In this document: in pieces, positions 20,421 to 32,828 of the stretch
Numbering within the stretch: position 1 is the first letter of the stretch
How the letters are laid out: each line of letters opens with the position of its first letter
DNA from: Cynocephalus volans
Taxonomy: Eukaryota > Chordata > Mammalia > Dermoptera > Cynocephalidae
Length of the DNA: 64,000 bases
Assembly (NCBI RefSeq): GCF_027409185.1
Contig: NC_084463.1
Coordinates: 161,859,869-161,923,868 of the forward strand
Reading direction: 5' to 3'
Notes under the pieces: generated by a model
Told to the model about the DNA's origin: nothing
What the model saw: only the letters and a program-made list of their open reading frames with translations
Databases searched by the model: none
Position numbers and translations under genes: made by a program

Positions 20421-23400
20421 GCATGGGTCTACTCATGGGTACAATTACTCGTGGGTACTGGAGGGGCCCCTTCCGAACCACTTTGGCCTTTCAATATTAG
20501 GTGGGTTAGGCGTGGCAGCTCTGTGCTTTCCAGCTGCCTTAAACTTGGGTTTTTTTTTTCTTTGGGCTCGATTTTCCATCTATCAACTGGAAACCCCGAC
20601 CTTTCGCATGTGAGAGGAGACTTGCTTTATGAAGGCCCCTCTGGATAGCCTTTACTTGCCAAGTCCGTGCCCCAGGGCAGTGTCATTCTTTTATTAGCTT
20701 GGTAACTTTTCAAGGGGGCATACTCTGGCTAAGAGTGACATGGGGAGGGGTGTGTGAGGTCTTTGTTAAACATTGGCTAAACACGATTTACTCGGTAGCC
20801 GACACTGCTTCAGTAGTCTAATTCTCAGAGCAAATCCCTGTTTTGCCTTTGCTTCGAGTAAAATGTGTCACTGTAATTTAGGCCTGACTTCCTTTTTGGG
20901 ACCCAGTTGACTTATTTCATAGTCTGGGTTCTTATCCCCTAACCTCTTTTTCTTTTATGTTGGCAACATTTGTGGGACAGCCCTTGTGTATGTGGCGTCT
21001 CTGTTCCACTTGAGAGAACAGATCAGAGTTAACTTTGCCTTACCAGCTTTAAGGATGCAACCTGGAAGTATTTGATGCCCTGTTGCTGGTGTTGGATTCA
21101 TAACCTGCTCATCCCCTCTGTGAGAAGTTTTGAGGATAGGAAATAAATGTGGGTGCAGGTGCTTATTTTTTTCCACCAAGATATTATCTTTGCTGACCTG
21201 GAAAGGCACATCTTTTGGGCCGTTCCTTGTCCTTTCTATAAGTGGGGGAAGTAAAAGGGTCATAGTCTCCACTATTGGGAACAATTCATTGTTCTGCATT
21301 AATACTGCATTCTATTTTCCTCAACTCAGGTTATGCAACTCCACGACTATCCGGAATCGGGCTTTCCTGCTGGGTGCTCTGAGGCAGGCTGTATGGTGCA
21401 CGGATTTTTGCCCTGTTTAGAGTAAAATAGTGGGGAGAGTCTTAGATTGGGTACTTGGCCAGCAAATGAATTGGGTATGAGTCTTCATGAGAGTTTTTTT
21501 TTTTTTTTTTTTTAAAAGATGACCGGTAAGGGGATCTCAACCCTTGGCTTGGTGTTGTCAGCACCACGCTCAGCCAGTGAGCAAACCGGCCATCCCTATA
21601 TAGGATCCGAACCCGTGGCCTTGGTGTTATCAGCACCGCACTCTACCGAGTGAGCCACGGGCCGGCCCCTTCATGAGAGTTTTGTGTTTACTTGACCTAC
21701 CAAGTTTCTTTTGTGGTTCTTAGGCAGGGTGGCTACTAGATTGGGAGTCTGGAATCCAGCATCTGAGGGAACAGTCTCCATGGAACTCATGTGGTGAAGA
21801 AGCTTGCTTTCAGGTGGTAGAGAAAGCCAAAAACCTGCCTGAATTTGCTTGGGACTGACACCAAGTGATGGTGGGGGTGAAGTGCATAATAACTACACCT
21901 AGTTTCTAGAACTCCTGGCTGACTCCCTGTGAGAGTTAGATTGAAAGTTTTGTGCATTTTGTCCCTTTGTAAACATTTGGTTAGCAGAAATGCATTGACT
22001 TCCTCAGGGAGTGGTGTTCAACTGTTAACTTGTAGTTATGCTGATTGGTAGCAGAGTTCCTAATATACTTTGATGTAAGAGATGGGGGAAAGAGTTAAGC
22101 ATCATATCCTCCACTGGTACTTTTCTGTGTTTTTGTGGTGAAGGAAAGTGAGGTTTTAAAATTGGGAGTGTAGTGGGACTGGTTATGGCTCTGTAAATAG
22201 TTTACTCATTTCTTGGGCTGGGAATGGGCATATGATTGTCTGCTCGTGTTGGCTGTCAGGTCTTTGAAAAGCATGGAAACTTGGTATTGCACAGGACAAC
22301 CAGCTCTGTTTTACTTCACAAGGGAAAAAAACACAGTTGCTTGGTTACTCCAAGAGCTTAGATATGATTTGTAGAGTAAAAATCTCCATAGCAACAGTGG
22401 GTTGTAACCACTCTCCACAGCTACATCCTATTGCGTGGCCAAAGATGAACAGCACCAGGAACCACTTAGAGACTTCAGGGGAGGTCTAAAAGGCAGAAGA
22501 GGAGAATACCTTCTCTGCTTTTAGTGGGTGGGCGTTTTTTCTTCCTATATTGAGTTCTGTAGTTTCAAGATCAAGATTTTGTGTTCTCAGGATAGGAAAA
22601 TTCATTTTTCTGGATTTTGTTAACTTCAGTACTGTGATGCCACCAGACCACTAGGAGATCTGTGCAAAACATGACTTGGTAGTACCAGTGCAATGATTTC
22701 TTTCAGAGGTTTCTTTGAAGTAGCTCTCCAGGCAAGTGGGTCCCAGGAGTTCTTCTTATCTCTAGTTTTTCTTTCTTGTCCTAAGAGTAGTTGCGTTTCT
22801 GGGCATCTTTGATAGGGCTGGGTCTGAGTTTGGCACTCACTGTGATGGGTCTTAGTTAGCTTTGATGTGATTGAGACAGCTGGACAACCTATTCATACTT
22901 CCCTCTGATACAGGCTTAGAAATTTCTTAATATGATTTGGTTATAATTGTATTAGATGGCTTTTGTTGTGGGGGGAGAATCAGTTATACAGCTCATCTGA
23001 GCGGTCAGGTGAGTTGTACCTATGAAATTTCAATTTTCAAAACCCAGCTAATAGGGAGTTGGCAGTGGGATGTCCAATGGCTCTTGTAAAACCCATTGAA
23101 ATTTTTGTTTTTTCTAGCTCATTCCAGTCTCAGGAATTTGTGGGGGAAAAAATACAAAGAAATTTGTGGCTAGAATAATCAGGAATATAGTATGACTTAA
23201 TATACCCTCACAGTGCCTGGAGGTTGTCTTCCCCACCTCCTTCCCCCAGTCTGCCTACAAGCTCCAGCAACTCTTCCTGCTTTCTCTTCACTTTGAATGG
23301 GCCGTTCTGCTTGCTGTGGCATTCTCCACGTGGTTTTGCCATTTGAGAGGGTCAGCTCAGCCTCTGCTTTTAAAGAGATCTTAGACCACCAGCTGCTGTT

Positions 23401-26400
23401 TTTTGCTCACTCTGCTCAGATGGGAAATCAGAGGACAGTTCTAGTGCCCTATGGCTAGGCCAAAAGGAGAAAGGAATGCTTAGCTTTTCACAGTGAATAG
23501 ATATAGAATCAGGCTCTGGCCTTGTGGGTGTTGAGGAGTGAGAGTTTTGATAGTTTATTGTGTTCTTATATCGTCTCTGGCAGGTTCCAAGTTTGCATGT
23601 ACAGATGGCATTGTGTTTTTGTAGAGATGAAAGGTAATATTCTGTAGGGAAATATTCTGGTTATTCCTAGTTTGAATAATCATCATAATTCCTTATTATC
23701 TTATAGCTCTTTATACCTTACAAGGCACTTTTGTTTTCTCACTTCAACCTCCTAACTTTGAGGTAGGTAGGATAGATTTGTCAGATGCGGAAATAAACTA
23801 AATTCTTCAAGATCTTATCACAAGTCAGTGATACCTAGATCTAGAATTAGTTCCTAGCCCAGGATCCCTGTGTGCTACACCACACTTCTGACTTCTACCT
23901 ATTGATTGTATGTTTATTCCTGTTATTATGAGGTTGGTGACATTATCCTCAAATCCAGAAAAATGACTTGTTCTGTAGGATCAGGTAGAGGACATCTCAG
24001 TATGAAAGTTTCTAAAAATTAGGACATTCGTTTGGAGGCCATTGAAAGGATTTGTTATCATGGAGGATGGAATCTTAGTAATTCCATCCAGGTAGCTCTT
24101 CATTTATTAAACTGATGTGACAGAGACCAGATCCTGGCACTTGGATTCCATCTTAAAGTAGCCACAGGTCCAGAATGGGGTTAAGTGCAGGACCTTATTT
24201 CCCAGGGGCAGGATCCTATCACTGTTTTTCAGATCTTTCTTGCCTTGTGGTTTGTGAGTATGGACGTGAACAAGAATTTCTTCCCAGTCCTCCCCCTACA
24301 TATCTCCTCCTGTGTGGTAGATGAGTAGAACTTTGAGAGCAATATCTTGTCTTAGATCCTCTCCCACCACAGCTTATTCAGATCTTGAATAAGAGCTTCA
24401 GAGGTAACCTATTTAGCAGAGCCAGCTAACTGCAGTAATTGCAGCTTCTTACTATAACTGAGAAACCAGATCTTTCTGTCAACAGTCTGCTCTTAACAGA
24501 AGCCTAAGGGGTAAGCTATACCTCTGTCCCTTAAGGAGGAAATGATGGAGGATGTAATGTGGTCTGGGGAAGGGGGCTTGGGCTTGAACTCAACCAGGAG
24601 GCTTAGTTTCTGTTTCCACAACTCATTGGCTTACACAGAGTCCAGGTTCTCCCCTTCTAAGCTTAAATTTTTAGTCATGTTATACAGTCTTTCCTGCCTT
24701 ATACATTGACTTCTCAGGGGTAGACTGGTGTAGCAAGGAGCATGGAAGAGCTGAGATTCTGGTCCTGGCTGTAACACACTTTGATTTGGAGCAAGCCATA
24801 TACAAACTCTGAGCATGTTTGCCCACCTATAAAATGGAGATAAGGATCCTTTGCCCTGCCTAACTTATAGGATTGTTGTGAGGCCCATGTGAGGTCCTGT
24901 GCATGAAAGTGCTTTGAAAAGTAGAAATAACTGAAAAGGGGGGAGATTATATTGGAGGAATTTTGTGAACTGTTTGCTTGTTGCAGTCTTAACTCTCTTG
25001 CCTAAATTGAGCCTAAGCTTAGAGATGGGTCATGCCAAAATGTAGATGGGAGTGGTATTTCCAGTGCTTGAGAGCTAAGCCTTAAAGATGAGGACACTGA
25101 ATAATTGAGTGATCCAGGAACTCTTTCTGCGTTTTGTCTGCTGGTTTATACTTACAGGTGCTGTGAAGATTTTCATCCTGTGTTGCAGTTCATCTTTGCT
25201 CTTTATTCTCTCACCAGGAAGTTGGGTGAGGTGGCAGGGGGAAAGGGAAGAATGGGGAGAAGGCCATAGGCAAAGGTGACTTCTTGGGATAGTGAGAAGC
25301 TTTTTTATATGGGAGCCACATTTTATGACATACTCCTGGAGAGGAGGGTTTGGAGGCCTGGAGGTAAATGGCAACAGCTGGGTGCTGTTGTGTGTCCAGT
25401 TTGGGACCCATCGGGTAGCATGCCCTGCCCCCCTAATTGCTAACCCTCTGTCTGCTGCTTTATCAGACTACGCGTTTGTTCACATGGAGAAGGAAGCAGA
25501 TGCCAAAGCCGCCATCGCGCAGCTCAACGGCAAAGAAGTGAAGGGCAAGCGCATCAACGTGGAACTCTCAACCAAGGGTCAGAAGAAGGGGCCTGGCCTG
25601 GCTATCCAGTCTGGGGACAAGACCAAGAAACCAGGGGCTGGGGATACGGCATTCCCTGGAACTGGTGGCTTTTCTGCCACCTTCGACTACCAGCAGGCTT
25701 TTGGCAACAGCACTGGTGGCTTTGATGGGCAAGCCCGTCAGCCCACACCACCCTTCTTTGGTCGCGACCGCAGCCCCCTGCGCCGTTCACCTCCCCGAGC
25801 CTCCTATGTGGCTCCTCTGACGGCCCAGCCAGCCACCTACCGGGCCCAGCCCTCAGTGTCTCTGGGAGCTGCCTACAGAGCCCAGCCTTCTGCCTCTTTG
25901 GGTGTTGGCTATCGGACTCAGCCCATGACAGCCCAGGCAGCCTCTTACCGCGCTCAGCCCTCTGTCTCCCTTGGGGCCCCTTACAGGGGCCAGCTGGCTA
26001 GCCCTAGTTCCCAGTCTGCCGCAGCTTCCTCACTCGGCCCATATGGTGGAGCCCAGCCCTCGGCCTCGGCCCTCTCCTCCTATGGGGGTCAGGCAGCTGC
26101 GGCTTCTTCACTCAACTCCTATGGGGCTCAGGGCTCCTCCCTTGCCTCCTATGGTAACCAGCCATCCTCTTATGGCGCCCAGGCTGCCTCTTCATATGGG
26201 GTTCGTGCAGCTGCTTCCTCCTACAACACCCAGGGAGCAGCTTCCTCCCTAGGCTCCTATGGAGCTCAGGCAGCCTCCTATGGGGCCCAGTCTGCAGCCT
26301 CCTCTCTAGCTTATGGAGCCCAGGCAGCTTCTTATAATGCCCAGCCCTCAGCCTCTTACAATGCCCAGTCTGCCCCATATGCTGCACAACAGGCTGCTCC

Positions 26401-27917
26401 CTACTCTTCCCAGCCTGCTGCTTATGTGGCACAACCAGCCACAGCTGCTGCCTATGCCAGCCAGCCAGCCGCCTATGCTGCACAAGCCACTACCCCAATG
26501 GCTGGCTCCTATGGGGCCCAGCCAGTTGTCCAGACCCAGCTGAATAGTTATGGGGCTCAAGCATCAATGGGCCTGTCAGGCTCCTATGGGGCTCAGTCGG
26601 CTGCTGCGGCCACTGGCTCCTATGGTGCCGCGGCTGCCTACGGGGCCCAGCCTTCTGCCACCCTGGCAGCTCCTTACCGCACTCAGTCATCAGCCTCACT
26701 GGCTGCTTCCTATGCTGCCCAGCAGCATCCGCAGGCTGCTGCCTCCTACCGTGGCCAGCCGGGCAATGCCTACGATGGGGCAGGTCAGCCGTCTGCAGCC
26801 TACCTGTCCATGTCCCAGGGGGCCGTTGCCAACGCCAACAGCACCCCACCGCCCTATGAGCGTACCCGCCTCTCCCCACCCCGGGCCAGCTACGACGATC
26901 CCTACAAAAAGGCTGTCGCCATGTCGAAAAGGTATTGTATGCCCCCCCCGCCTCTGCCCCCAGCTGGGGCTTAGGGCAAGGGGCTGAGGTTGGCATGGGA
27001 GGGAAACTGGAGCCATTGGCCCCTCCTTCAGTCTTCTCTCCTTTACCCCCATGGAATGTCCAGAGGCTGAGGGGAATGGTGTCTGTGAACTTTTCTGGTC
27101 ACCAGGGTTCAGGTGGAGCATAGTGCTCAGCCAGCCTGAGGTGGTACCAGCTAGTCAGGCTGAGAAAAGTGTCACCTGTCTAGGCTAACCCAAGTGCTAT
27201 TGGAGCTACTGTCTGCAGGATTGTGGCCCATAGCCTTTCCCACTGTCTCAAGGATCCTGTTATGTGGTTGTCCTGGCTTTGGTAGGGGTGGGTGTAGAGA
27301 ATAGTCCCTTTGGCACTCACTGGCTGAAGGCAAGTTTATGAGGTGCGTCCACTCTGTGGGAGGTTGGGGACCTTGCTTTTATCCGCCGTTCTATTGATAA
27401 ACAACCAAAGTCTTTCTGTGAAGGGCCCAGGGATGGGGATTGTTTGTGGTCTGGGAATGTAGACCAAAATTCACCTTGGCCAGTTCGGAAGGGAGGGCTT
27501 CAGTGGAGGACTTGGCTCCCCACTGAGTTGAACCCAGGCTTGATTTCTTGTCCTGGATAGAGTGATGAGCCTTCTGACAAAAGGAGACCAATCTGTTGGA
27601 GACCAATCTGATCACACCCTCCCTTGTCCCCATTGGCATCTCCCCCATGCCCACCCGGAGCCCTCCCCTCAATTGTCTCATTCACCAACTGTCTTCTTCT
27701 CTCGACTAGGTATGGTTCCGACCGGCGTTTAGCCGAGCTCTCTGATTACCGCCGTTTATCAGAGTCGCAGCTTTCGTTCCGCCGCTCGCCGACAAAGTCC
27801 TCGCTGGATTACCGTCGCCTGCCCGATGCCCATTCCGATTACGCACGCTATTCGGGCTCCTATAATGATTACCTGCGGGCAGCTCAGATGCACTCTGGCT
27901 ACCAGCGCCGCATGTAG
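19541..27917 (+). CDS. RBM14: RNA-binding protein 14 (RBM14/CoAA), complete
   Basis: RBM14 is a nuclear coactivator and splicing regulator, a paraspeckle component, and limits ectopic centriole assembly. Coding exons: 19541-19877 (ends after the first base of codon 113), 25467-26931 and 27710-27917 (stop TAG). Joined length is 2010 nt, giving 669 aa, the length I know for human RBM14. RRM1 (about 1-73) has KIFVGN at 2-7 and QFAFVHM at 36-42. RRM2 (about 79-149) has KIFVGN at 80-85 and DYAFVHME at 113-120, split by intron 1. [14 protein letters not shown] follows, then a long Ala/Ser/Tyr/Gln/Gly prion-like domain with YGAQ/YNAQ/YRAQ repeats, and a basic Tyr-rich C-terminus ([10 protein letters not shown] ... 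YQRRM). The start (CAAAATGA, purine at -3) gives the canonical MKIFVGN. The gene lies between CCS and RBM4 on the same strand. Confidence 0.97.
21496..21669 (-). mobile_element. tRNA-Ile-derived SINE, dimer (RBM14 intron 1)
   Basis: AAAAGATGACCGGTAAGGGG ... GAGCCACGGGCCGGCCC. CTTCATGAGAGTTTT flanks both ends as target duplication. Close to the apparent consensus, so relatively young. Confidence 0.92.
23690..23860 (-). mobile_element. MIR SINE (RBM14 intron 1)
   Basis: Antisense MIR-like: TGAGGTAGGTAGGATAGATT, GTCAGATGCGGAAATAAACT, GATCTAGAATTAGTTCCTAG. Confidence 0.6.
24740..24930 (+). mobile_element. MIR SINE (RBM14 intron 1)
   Basis: Sense MIR: GGTCCTGGCTGTAACACACT, CCACCTATAAAATGGAGATAA, TAGGATTGTTGTGAGGCCC, GTGCTTTGAAAAGTA. 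Confidence 0.75.
25752..26890 (+). repeat. RBM14: RBM14 prion-like repeat domain (coding)
   Basis: Dozens of short degenerate repeats, most commonly TAT GGG GCC/GCT CAG (YGAQ) with YNAQ, YASQ, YRAQ and SSYG variants, run through about residues 208-588 of the protein. Low-complexity Tyr/Gln/Ser/Ala composition is the FUS-like feature that lets RBM14 phase-separate and scaffold paraspeckles. Repeats differ at the DNA level, so the array is old rather than a recent tandem expansion. Confidence 0.85.
26932..27709 (+). other. RBM14: RBM14 intron 2
   Basis: Phase-2 intron of 778 bp, donor GTATTG, acceptor CTCGACTAG. Retaining it would add [12 protein letters not shown] after SKRY and stop at 26974. 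No repeat inside. Confidence 0.9.
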
Positions 27918-28565
27918 GGCCATTCTGGGGATGGGGCACCACAGGGAGGGAGGGAGAGGAGACCCAGGTTATAACTGCTCTGGCCCATACCTCTCCCAGT
28001 TGCGGTTTTTCATCCCCTCTACCATGTGGGCCTTCCCCAGGAGATGATCCTTTTGAGTGTTGGGCAGTAACCTACTTTATTCCTTCGCCTCAGCAGCAAA
28101 TCTTGCTACTGGCTCTAGGTCTGCGGTTTCCCCTCTACCCTGCCTCCCATCTCCACAGAATGGGAATTTCTTTTATGTTTTTACTTTTTCCTGGCTCCCT
28201 TTTATTTTTGTGCGCGATATTTAAGGTCTGGATGGGGAAGCAACCTGCAGCTGAGGTCGGCGGCGCCTTTTTCTTTTCAGCTGTGAGAGAGGCCAGGAAA
28301 GGGTTAGCTTAACCATTTCCTATGCACCAAGCTGTGCCAGCAGTCCAGGGGGCCCTGACTCTCCCTCTGTAGACTGTGTTGAGACTGAGTTCCTGTTGGG
28401 ACAGTCAGTTGGTATGTGTCCAAATCCCTACTGACCACTGATGTTCTAGCTGGTGAGCAGCACAGTCCCACTTCCCCATTTCCCCAAGTAGGTGGTATTA
28501 GAAAACCTTAAATTTTTTCCCTTTTGTATGGACTACAAATAAAACTTGGGGCAATTTGCAGTTTG
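27918..28565 (+). other. RBM14: RBM14 3'UTR
   Basis: Runs from the TAG stop to shortly after the AATAAA at 28538-28543. The downstream TTGTCATTGTCTTG can serve as cleavage element. No SINE interrupts it. Confidence 0.85.
28538..28543 (+). terminator. RBM14: RBM14 poly(A) signal AATAAA
   Basis: Canonical hexamer in GACTACAAATAAAACTTGGG, 620 nt after the stop, with T/G-rich sequence 35-50 nt downstream. Confidence 0.85.
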
Positions 28566-29505
28566 GAAACCTGGTTGTCATTGTCTTGATTGCACTCAGT
28601 GTCAGAGGAGCCAGGTGACATCCAGGAAGGCATGACGGCTAATGGGAATGCAGCCAGAGAACTCAGGGCGGGTGAAGAAAGGGGTTTGCATGTGGGAATT
28701 AGAATGACTGTCCTGCTGCCCAGAGGGATTTAGCGCATTGTCACCCTACTAGCCTGCCATCTTTAGGACTGTAGAGTCCAAACCTAGTGGCTTAGACTTC
28801 CTCAGCCCTCAACTTAATCACACTAAAATGCAGTAAATAATGCTCATTTTCCTCTACCTATGCTTGATCATTTCCCCTGACTTTGCCCAATTAAGAAACA
28901 ACCTGTGCTCCAACAGAGTGATTCTGGGGTTTGAATTCTCAAGAAGTGGGGAATGGGCCGCTGTGTTTACAAGGCTAGTGTATCCTTCAGGCAGTGGGCT
29001 CAAGTGAGTATTAGGCCTAGGACCTGGAAAGGAGCAGTAGTGGAGTGGGAGGTGATGTCAATGTCTGGTAGTGCCCTGTGGTGGTTCTCCAGGAGGGGCC
29101 AAGAAAATGTGAAGTAGGTATGGGGCATTCTGGCTATAGAAGTGGTATTTCGCCTGTCGAACTTCACCGTGGAGTATCCTTCCTGCGTCCTGCCAACCCC
29201 TGCCATCATGTCAACCCAAGACTCCTTTCCCTATCCCCATCTGTTAGGGTTTTTAGATGTCTGCTATATTTATATTTGAAGGTGTCATGATAGACTCTGG
29301 GAAGGGTGCACGCATAACCAAGAAGGGATGCTGAGATTGAGTAAGGAATTGAGAATTCTTTCTATACTTTTATTCCAGGGCTGGGGGTTGAGAACTTGAG
29401 CAAAAAATATGGTAATTCCAACCAGGGACAAGACAGAGGCTTGGGCTTAATCATCGGTGAATGGAAGAAGACTGATTGAGTGGGGTGATAACAGGAAAAC
29501 TTTCT
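28566..29505. other. Intergenic RBM14-RBM4, no gene recognised
   Basis: Unique-looking DNA with no coding signal. Confidence 0.6.
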
Positions 29506-29669
29506 TTTTTTTTTTAAAGATGACCGGTAAGGGGATCTTAACCCTTGGCTTGGTGTTGTCAGCACCACGCTCAGCCAGTGAGCTAACCGGCCATCCCTAT
29601 ATGGGATCCGAACCTGTGGCCTTGGTGTTAGCAGCACCGCACTCTCCCGAGCGAGCCACGGGCCGGCCC
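29506..29669 (-). mobile_element. tRNA-Ile-derived SINE, dimer
   Basis: AAAGATGACCGGTAAGGGGA ... GAGCCACGGGCCGGCCC. Perfect 16-bp target duplication AACAGGAAAACTTTCT at 29490-29505 and 29670-29685, so this is a young insertion. Confidence 0.93.
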
Positions 29670-29685
29670 AACAGGAAAACTTTCT

Positions 29686-32600
29686 GATGCTCCTTTGGGA
29701 AAGGGGGCTTTAAAAACTTGATTTGGGAGCCTGCTGGGGCAAGGTGACTTTGGGGAGGTGTATGTGTCAGGTGGAATTCAGGTGGGTCGCTCTGCCTCCA
29801 CGGGCTTCATGTGGAATTGCCTGTGACAGAGTGGTTTGCTCCAGGTGTCCTCTTCTCTGCCCAGCATGCAAAAGCATACAGTCTAACGACCATCAGCTCT
29901 TATTTGTGGATGCTAACTGGGATAATTTCAGGGAATACTGGGGCCATAGCTTTTCTTTTTCTGATCACTGCTTTACCTTTAGGTGCTTTGCTGCTCCTTT
30001 TCATTTCTTTGCAGGACTGGGAAGAACGGGAGGAGGCAATTGATAGGTTTCTTATTACTTTTCTGCGTGTTGGTGGGGTGATCTGACAAGCTGAGCTCTG
30101 GTTACTGCCCTGGAAATTGGGGGTTGATTGTAAGTAAGGCCATGATTGTGGTCTGTGTATTTGCAATATTTCTTTGTCAATGTGGCTTTCTGTCATCTTT
30201 CATTCTCTCCAGTGAGGGTTTTGCCACTGCCACTGCTACTGCCCCAATCCCACAGTTCCTGCAGAAAACAGCAGAATATGCTCTCAGGGTCAGTGTTGAT
30301 ATTCTTTATTGCAGTCCCAGCTTTTCACAGTGACCTGGCCTACATGATTACTCTAACTGCCTGTCATCTTCAGGTACTGATACTCTTGCTGCCTCGGCTC
30401 TCAGGCTTCTTTTTGCTCAAGCCAGAAGGAGCTACAAAGCTAAATCATCTGTCAATTTTCCTCTCTCTTGTAGACTGTTTAAAAATCTCCCTCCCCTCTT
30501 TTGTTTTTAAATTACGCCAGCTGTGTTAATTGTACAGCCCACTCCTCATACTTTGCTTTTAGTAGATTTCAGATTTCCAGGGTCCTATAACTTGGGGAAA
30601 GTTCGGTTGAGTGACTGGGAGGACAGACATTTAATATATGTTTTGGGAAAATGGACTCAGTGTATCTTCAGATCATTCAACTTTTGCACCTATTACTCTT
30701 CAACTTGGCCTTCGTTGGGGAAGTTTTTTAGTTGGTTTATTCCTGGAACAAGACCATGTAGAGGCTTCTAGCCTTGTCAGCCTTGCTCTCTTCTGAGGTT
30801 TGGACCTTTTAAGTTCTGTCTGGGGTAGGCCTGGAGCCCCATTTCTTGTAATGTAGGTAATGGGATTATCACTGACAGCTCAGCCTCTACAGGTGGGTTA
30901 CCTTTCTAGTCAAACCCATCAGTTAAGCTCTGCCAAAGTCTGTGCACAGACTGTTGGTTCTCCAGGCAGTTTGTCCAATCCAGCCCCATGAAGCCAAGTA
31001 AGTGGACTGTAACATGGAATGGGTGAGGTCATAATGAAAATAAATTTCCTAGATTTATGGACTAGTATGCTTTGTGATAGGAGTTTGGGTAATAGAAAAG
31101 ATGTATAGCATATGGAAAATTCATATTCACCTAAATTCTATAGGTACCTTTAAAAAGGTCATAAAAGGTTAGAGTCTAGAGTTTTCCAGGAAAAGGGATT
31201 CTTAAAACTGGGTTTCAGGTCTAGCTCCATATCATTTGAAATGTCTATAGAGCTTGAAATGCAGTGCTCAGGTAGCTGAACCCTTGGGATGACCTTGAGG
31301 AATTTACAGTCTGGGAGGTAGGATCTACCTTAATGAACTAGTATATAGTTAATGAGCAATGCTAGATAAGTGGTAGGTAAGGAAGGAGGAGATGATGTGG
31401 CTGTCCCAGTAGTTAGAGAAAACTTTCTGGAGATGGGATTTGATTTGAAAACTACCTTGGCACAGAATGATTTAGACTGTTATCTCTAAAGTCAGCCTTC
31501 CTGAGTTTAAGTTCTTGGCTCTACCTCTTCTTAGCTCTGTGATCTTGGATATGTCAGGAACTCTGCCTCAGTTTTGTCATCTATAAAATGGGGATAATAG
31601 CTAATGCTTATTTTAGTGCTAAGCACTATTAAAGTGCCTTTCATTTATTAATTGAACCTTCATAGCAACCAAATGCATTAAATATTTCTAAATCTATTTT
31701 ACAAATGGAGAAATTAAGGCTGTATGTTAAATGACTTTTCTTAAGAGCACATGGTTACAAAGTGGTGGCTCAAGGAATTGAACTAGCCATTAGAACCATG
31801 CAGGGCTTTGCTTGTAATCACTATGTTATGCTACTGCAGGGAGGGTCAAATGAGAACATGTGACAAGTGTAGGGCTTCATATAGTCACTGCTCATTAAAT
31901 GCTAGCCATCTTAGAAATGAGGAGTTAGAATATTCTGAGAAGATTGGGATGGCCTAGTGAAGCACACAACTGAGCGAAGGACTTCAGGTGTAGGTGTGAG
32001 TGTAGCACATAATAAGTAACAGTGAACGCAGTGAATTTTTGTAATGAGTGGTACCTAGGAGTGACTTAGGCTACTGGACCACACCAGTTTTGGCCACTTC
32101 CAGTCTCCAGCAGCACTATCCTGGGGTCAGATTCTTGTGGTCATAGATAAGAAAGGTTACTGTACAGAGTAGGGGACCTGCAAAGACATTAGGGAAGTCT
32201 AAGACGGTGTAGCTGGCAGTGGGATTGGAGGCCTAGGAAGCCTGCTTGTTTGGCCTACTGGTTCCCTATGAATATCATAGGAGAATGCTGGCTTTTAATT
32301 TGAGCCCTTATCAGACCTGTAACTTGTTTCTGGACCAGGAGCCAGTGTTATTTATTAGATGTATAAATTATATATATTCATCCCTAAGAATGTGACGTTA
32401 ATACAGATTGCTTATTCGTGTCTAAATAGTTTTCACTGACCAGCAGTGTTTACCTCTGAAGTTGGATTTGTCCCTTATTTTCCTTTCAAGAGTGTAGGCC
32501 CTGAGATCTATTATATGCACAAATACTATCCCTTTTGTTGAAGATCTGAGCCAGAATACATATTTATGTTTGGCTCTGACAAAAATGTCAGCTTTCTAGA

Positions 32601-32697
32601 TGACTGGACAAGTCACTTTACCTCTAAGGAGCTTGCAAGCCTGGTCAGCAAATTAAGAATCACTAAAATGTCACCCTCAGTGTTCCAGACAAAGTGC
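29686..32697. other. Intergenic RBM14-RBM4, MIR relics, no gene recognised
   Basis: Two MIR relics occur around 31470-31830: a sense part (TTCTTGGCTCTACCTCTTCT, CATCTATAAAATGGGGATAA) and an antisense part (TTTTACAAATGGAGAAATTA). The 127-codon ORF at 30146-30529 is a hydrophobic translation of T-rich DNA with no family resemblance. Any RBM14-RBM4 readthrough transcript must cross this region. Confidence 0.6.
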
Positions 32698-32808
32698 ATT
32701 TATTTATTTATTAGTACTTTTTGGTGGCTGGCTGGTATGGGGATCTGAACCTGTGACCTTGGGGTAATAAGCCTGTGCTCTAACCAACTGAGCTAACCTG
32801 CAAGCAAG
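32698..32808 (-). mobile_element. tRNA-Ile-derived SINE, monomer
   Basis: TTTTTGGTGGCTGGCTGGTA, GAACCTGTGACCTTGGGGTA, CAACTGAGCTAACCTGC. Confidence 0.8.
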
Positions 32809-32828
32809 CCCTAGACAATGTGTATTTA

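Larger units (their letters stand above)
19878..25466 (+). other. RBM14: RBM14 intron 1
   Basis: Phase-1 intron of 5589 bp, donor GTAACG, acceptor TGCTTTATCAG. It interrupts RNP1 of RRM2. It holds the CpG-rich first 550 bp, one SINE dimer (21496-21669) and two MIRs. The rest shows nothing recognisable. Confidence 0.9.

Noticed and set aside
25292-25466. Extended ORF upstream of RBM14 exon 2 with its own ATG
   Set aside because: The frame runs back into intron 1 from the acceptor TTTATCAG. The upstream peptide has no RBM14 similarity, while exon 1 supplies the missing half of RRM2.
26112-27121. Antisense ORFs of 123-168 codons opposite RBM14 exon 2
   Set aside because: They are shadows of the Gln/Tyr/Ala-rich repeat coding frame, with no promoter, splice or domain evidence.
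30146-30529. 127-codon ORF between RBM14 and RBM4
   Set aside because: Hydrophobic translation of T-rich DNA; no domain, splice sites or poly(A) context.
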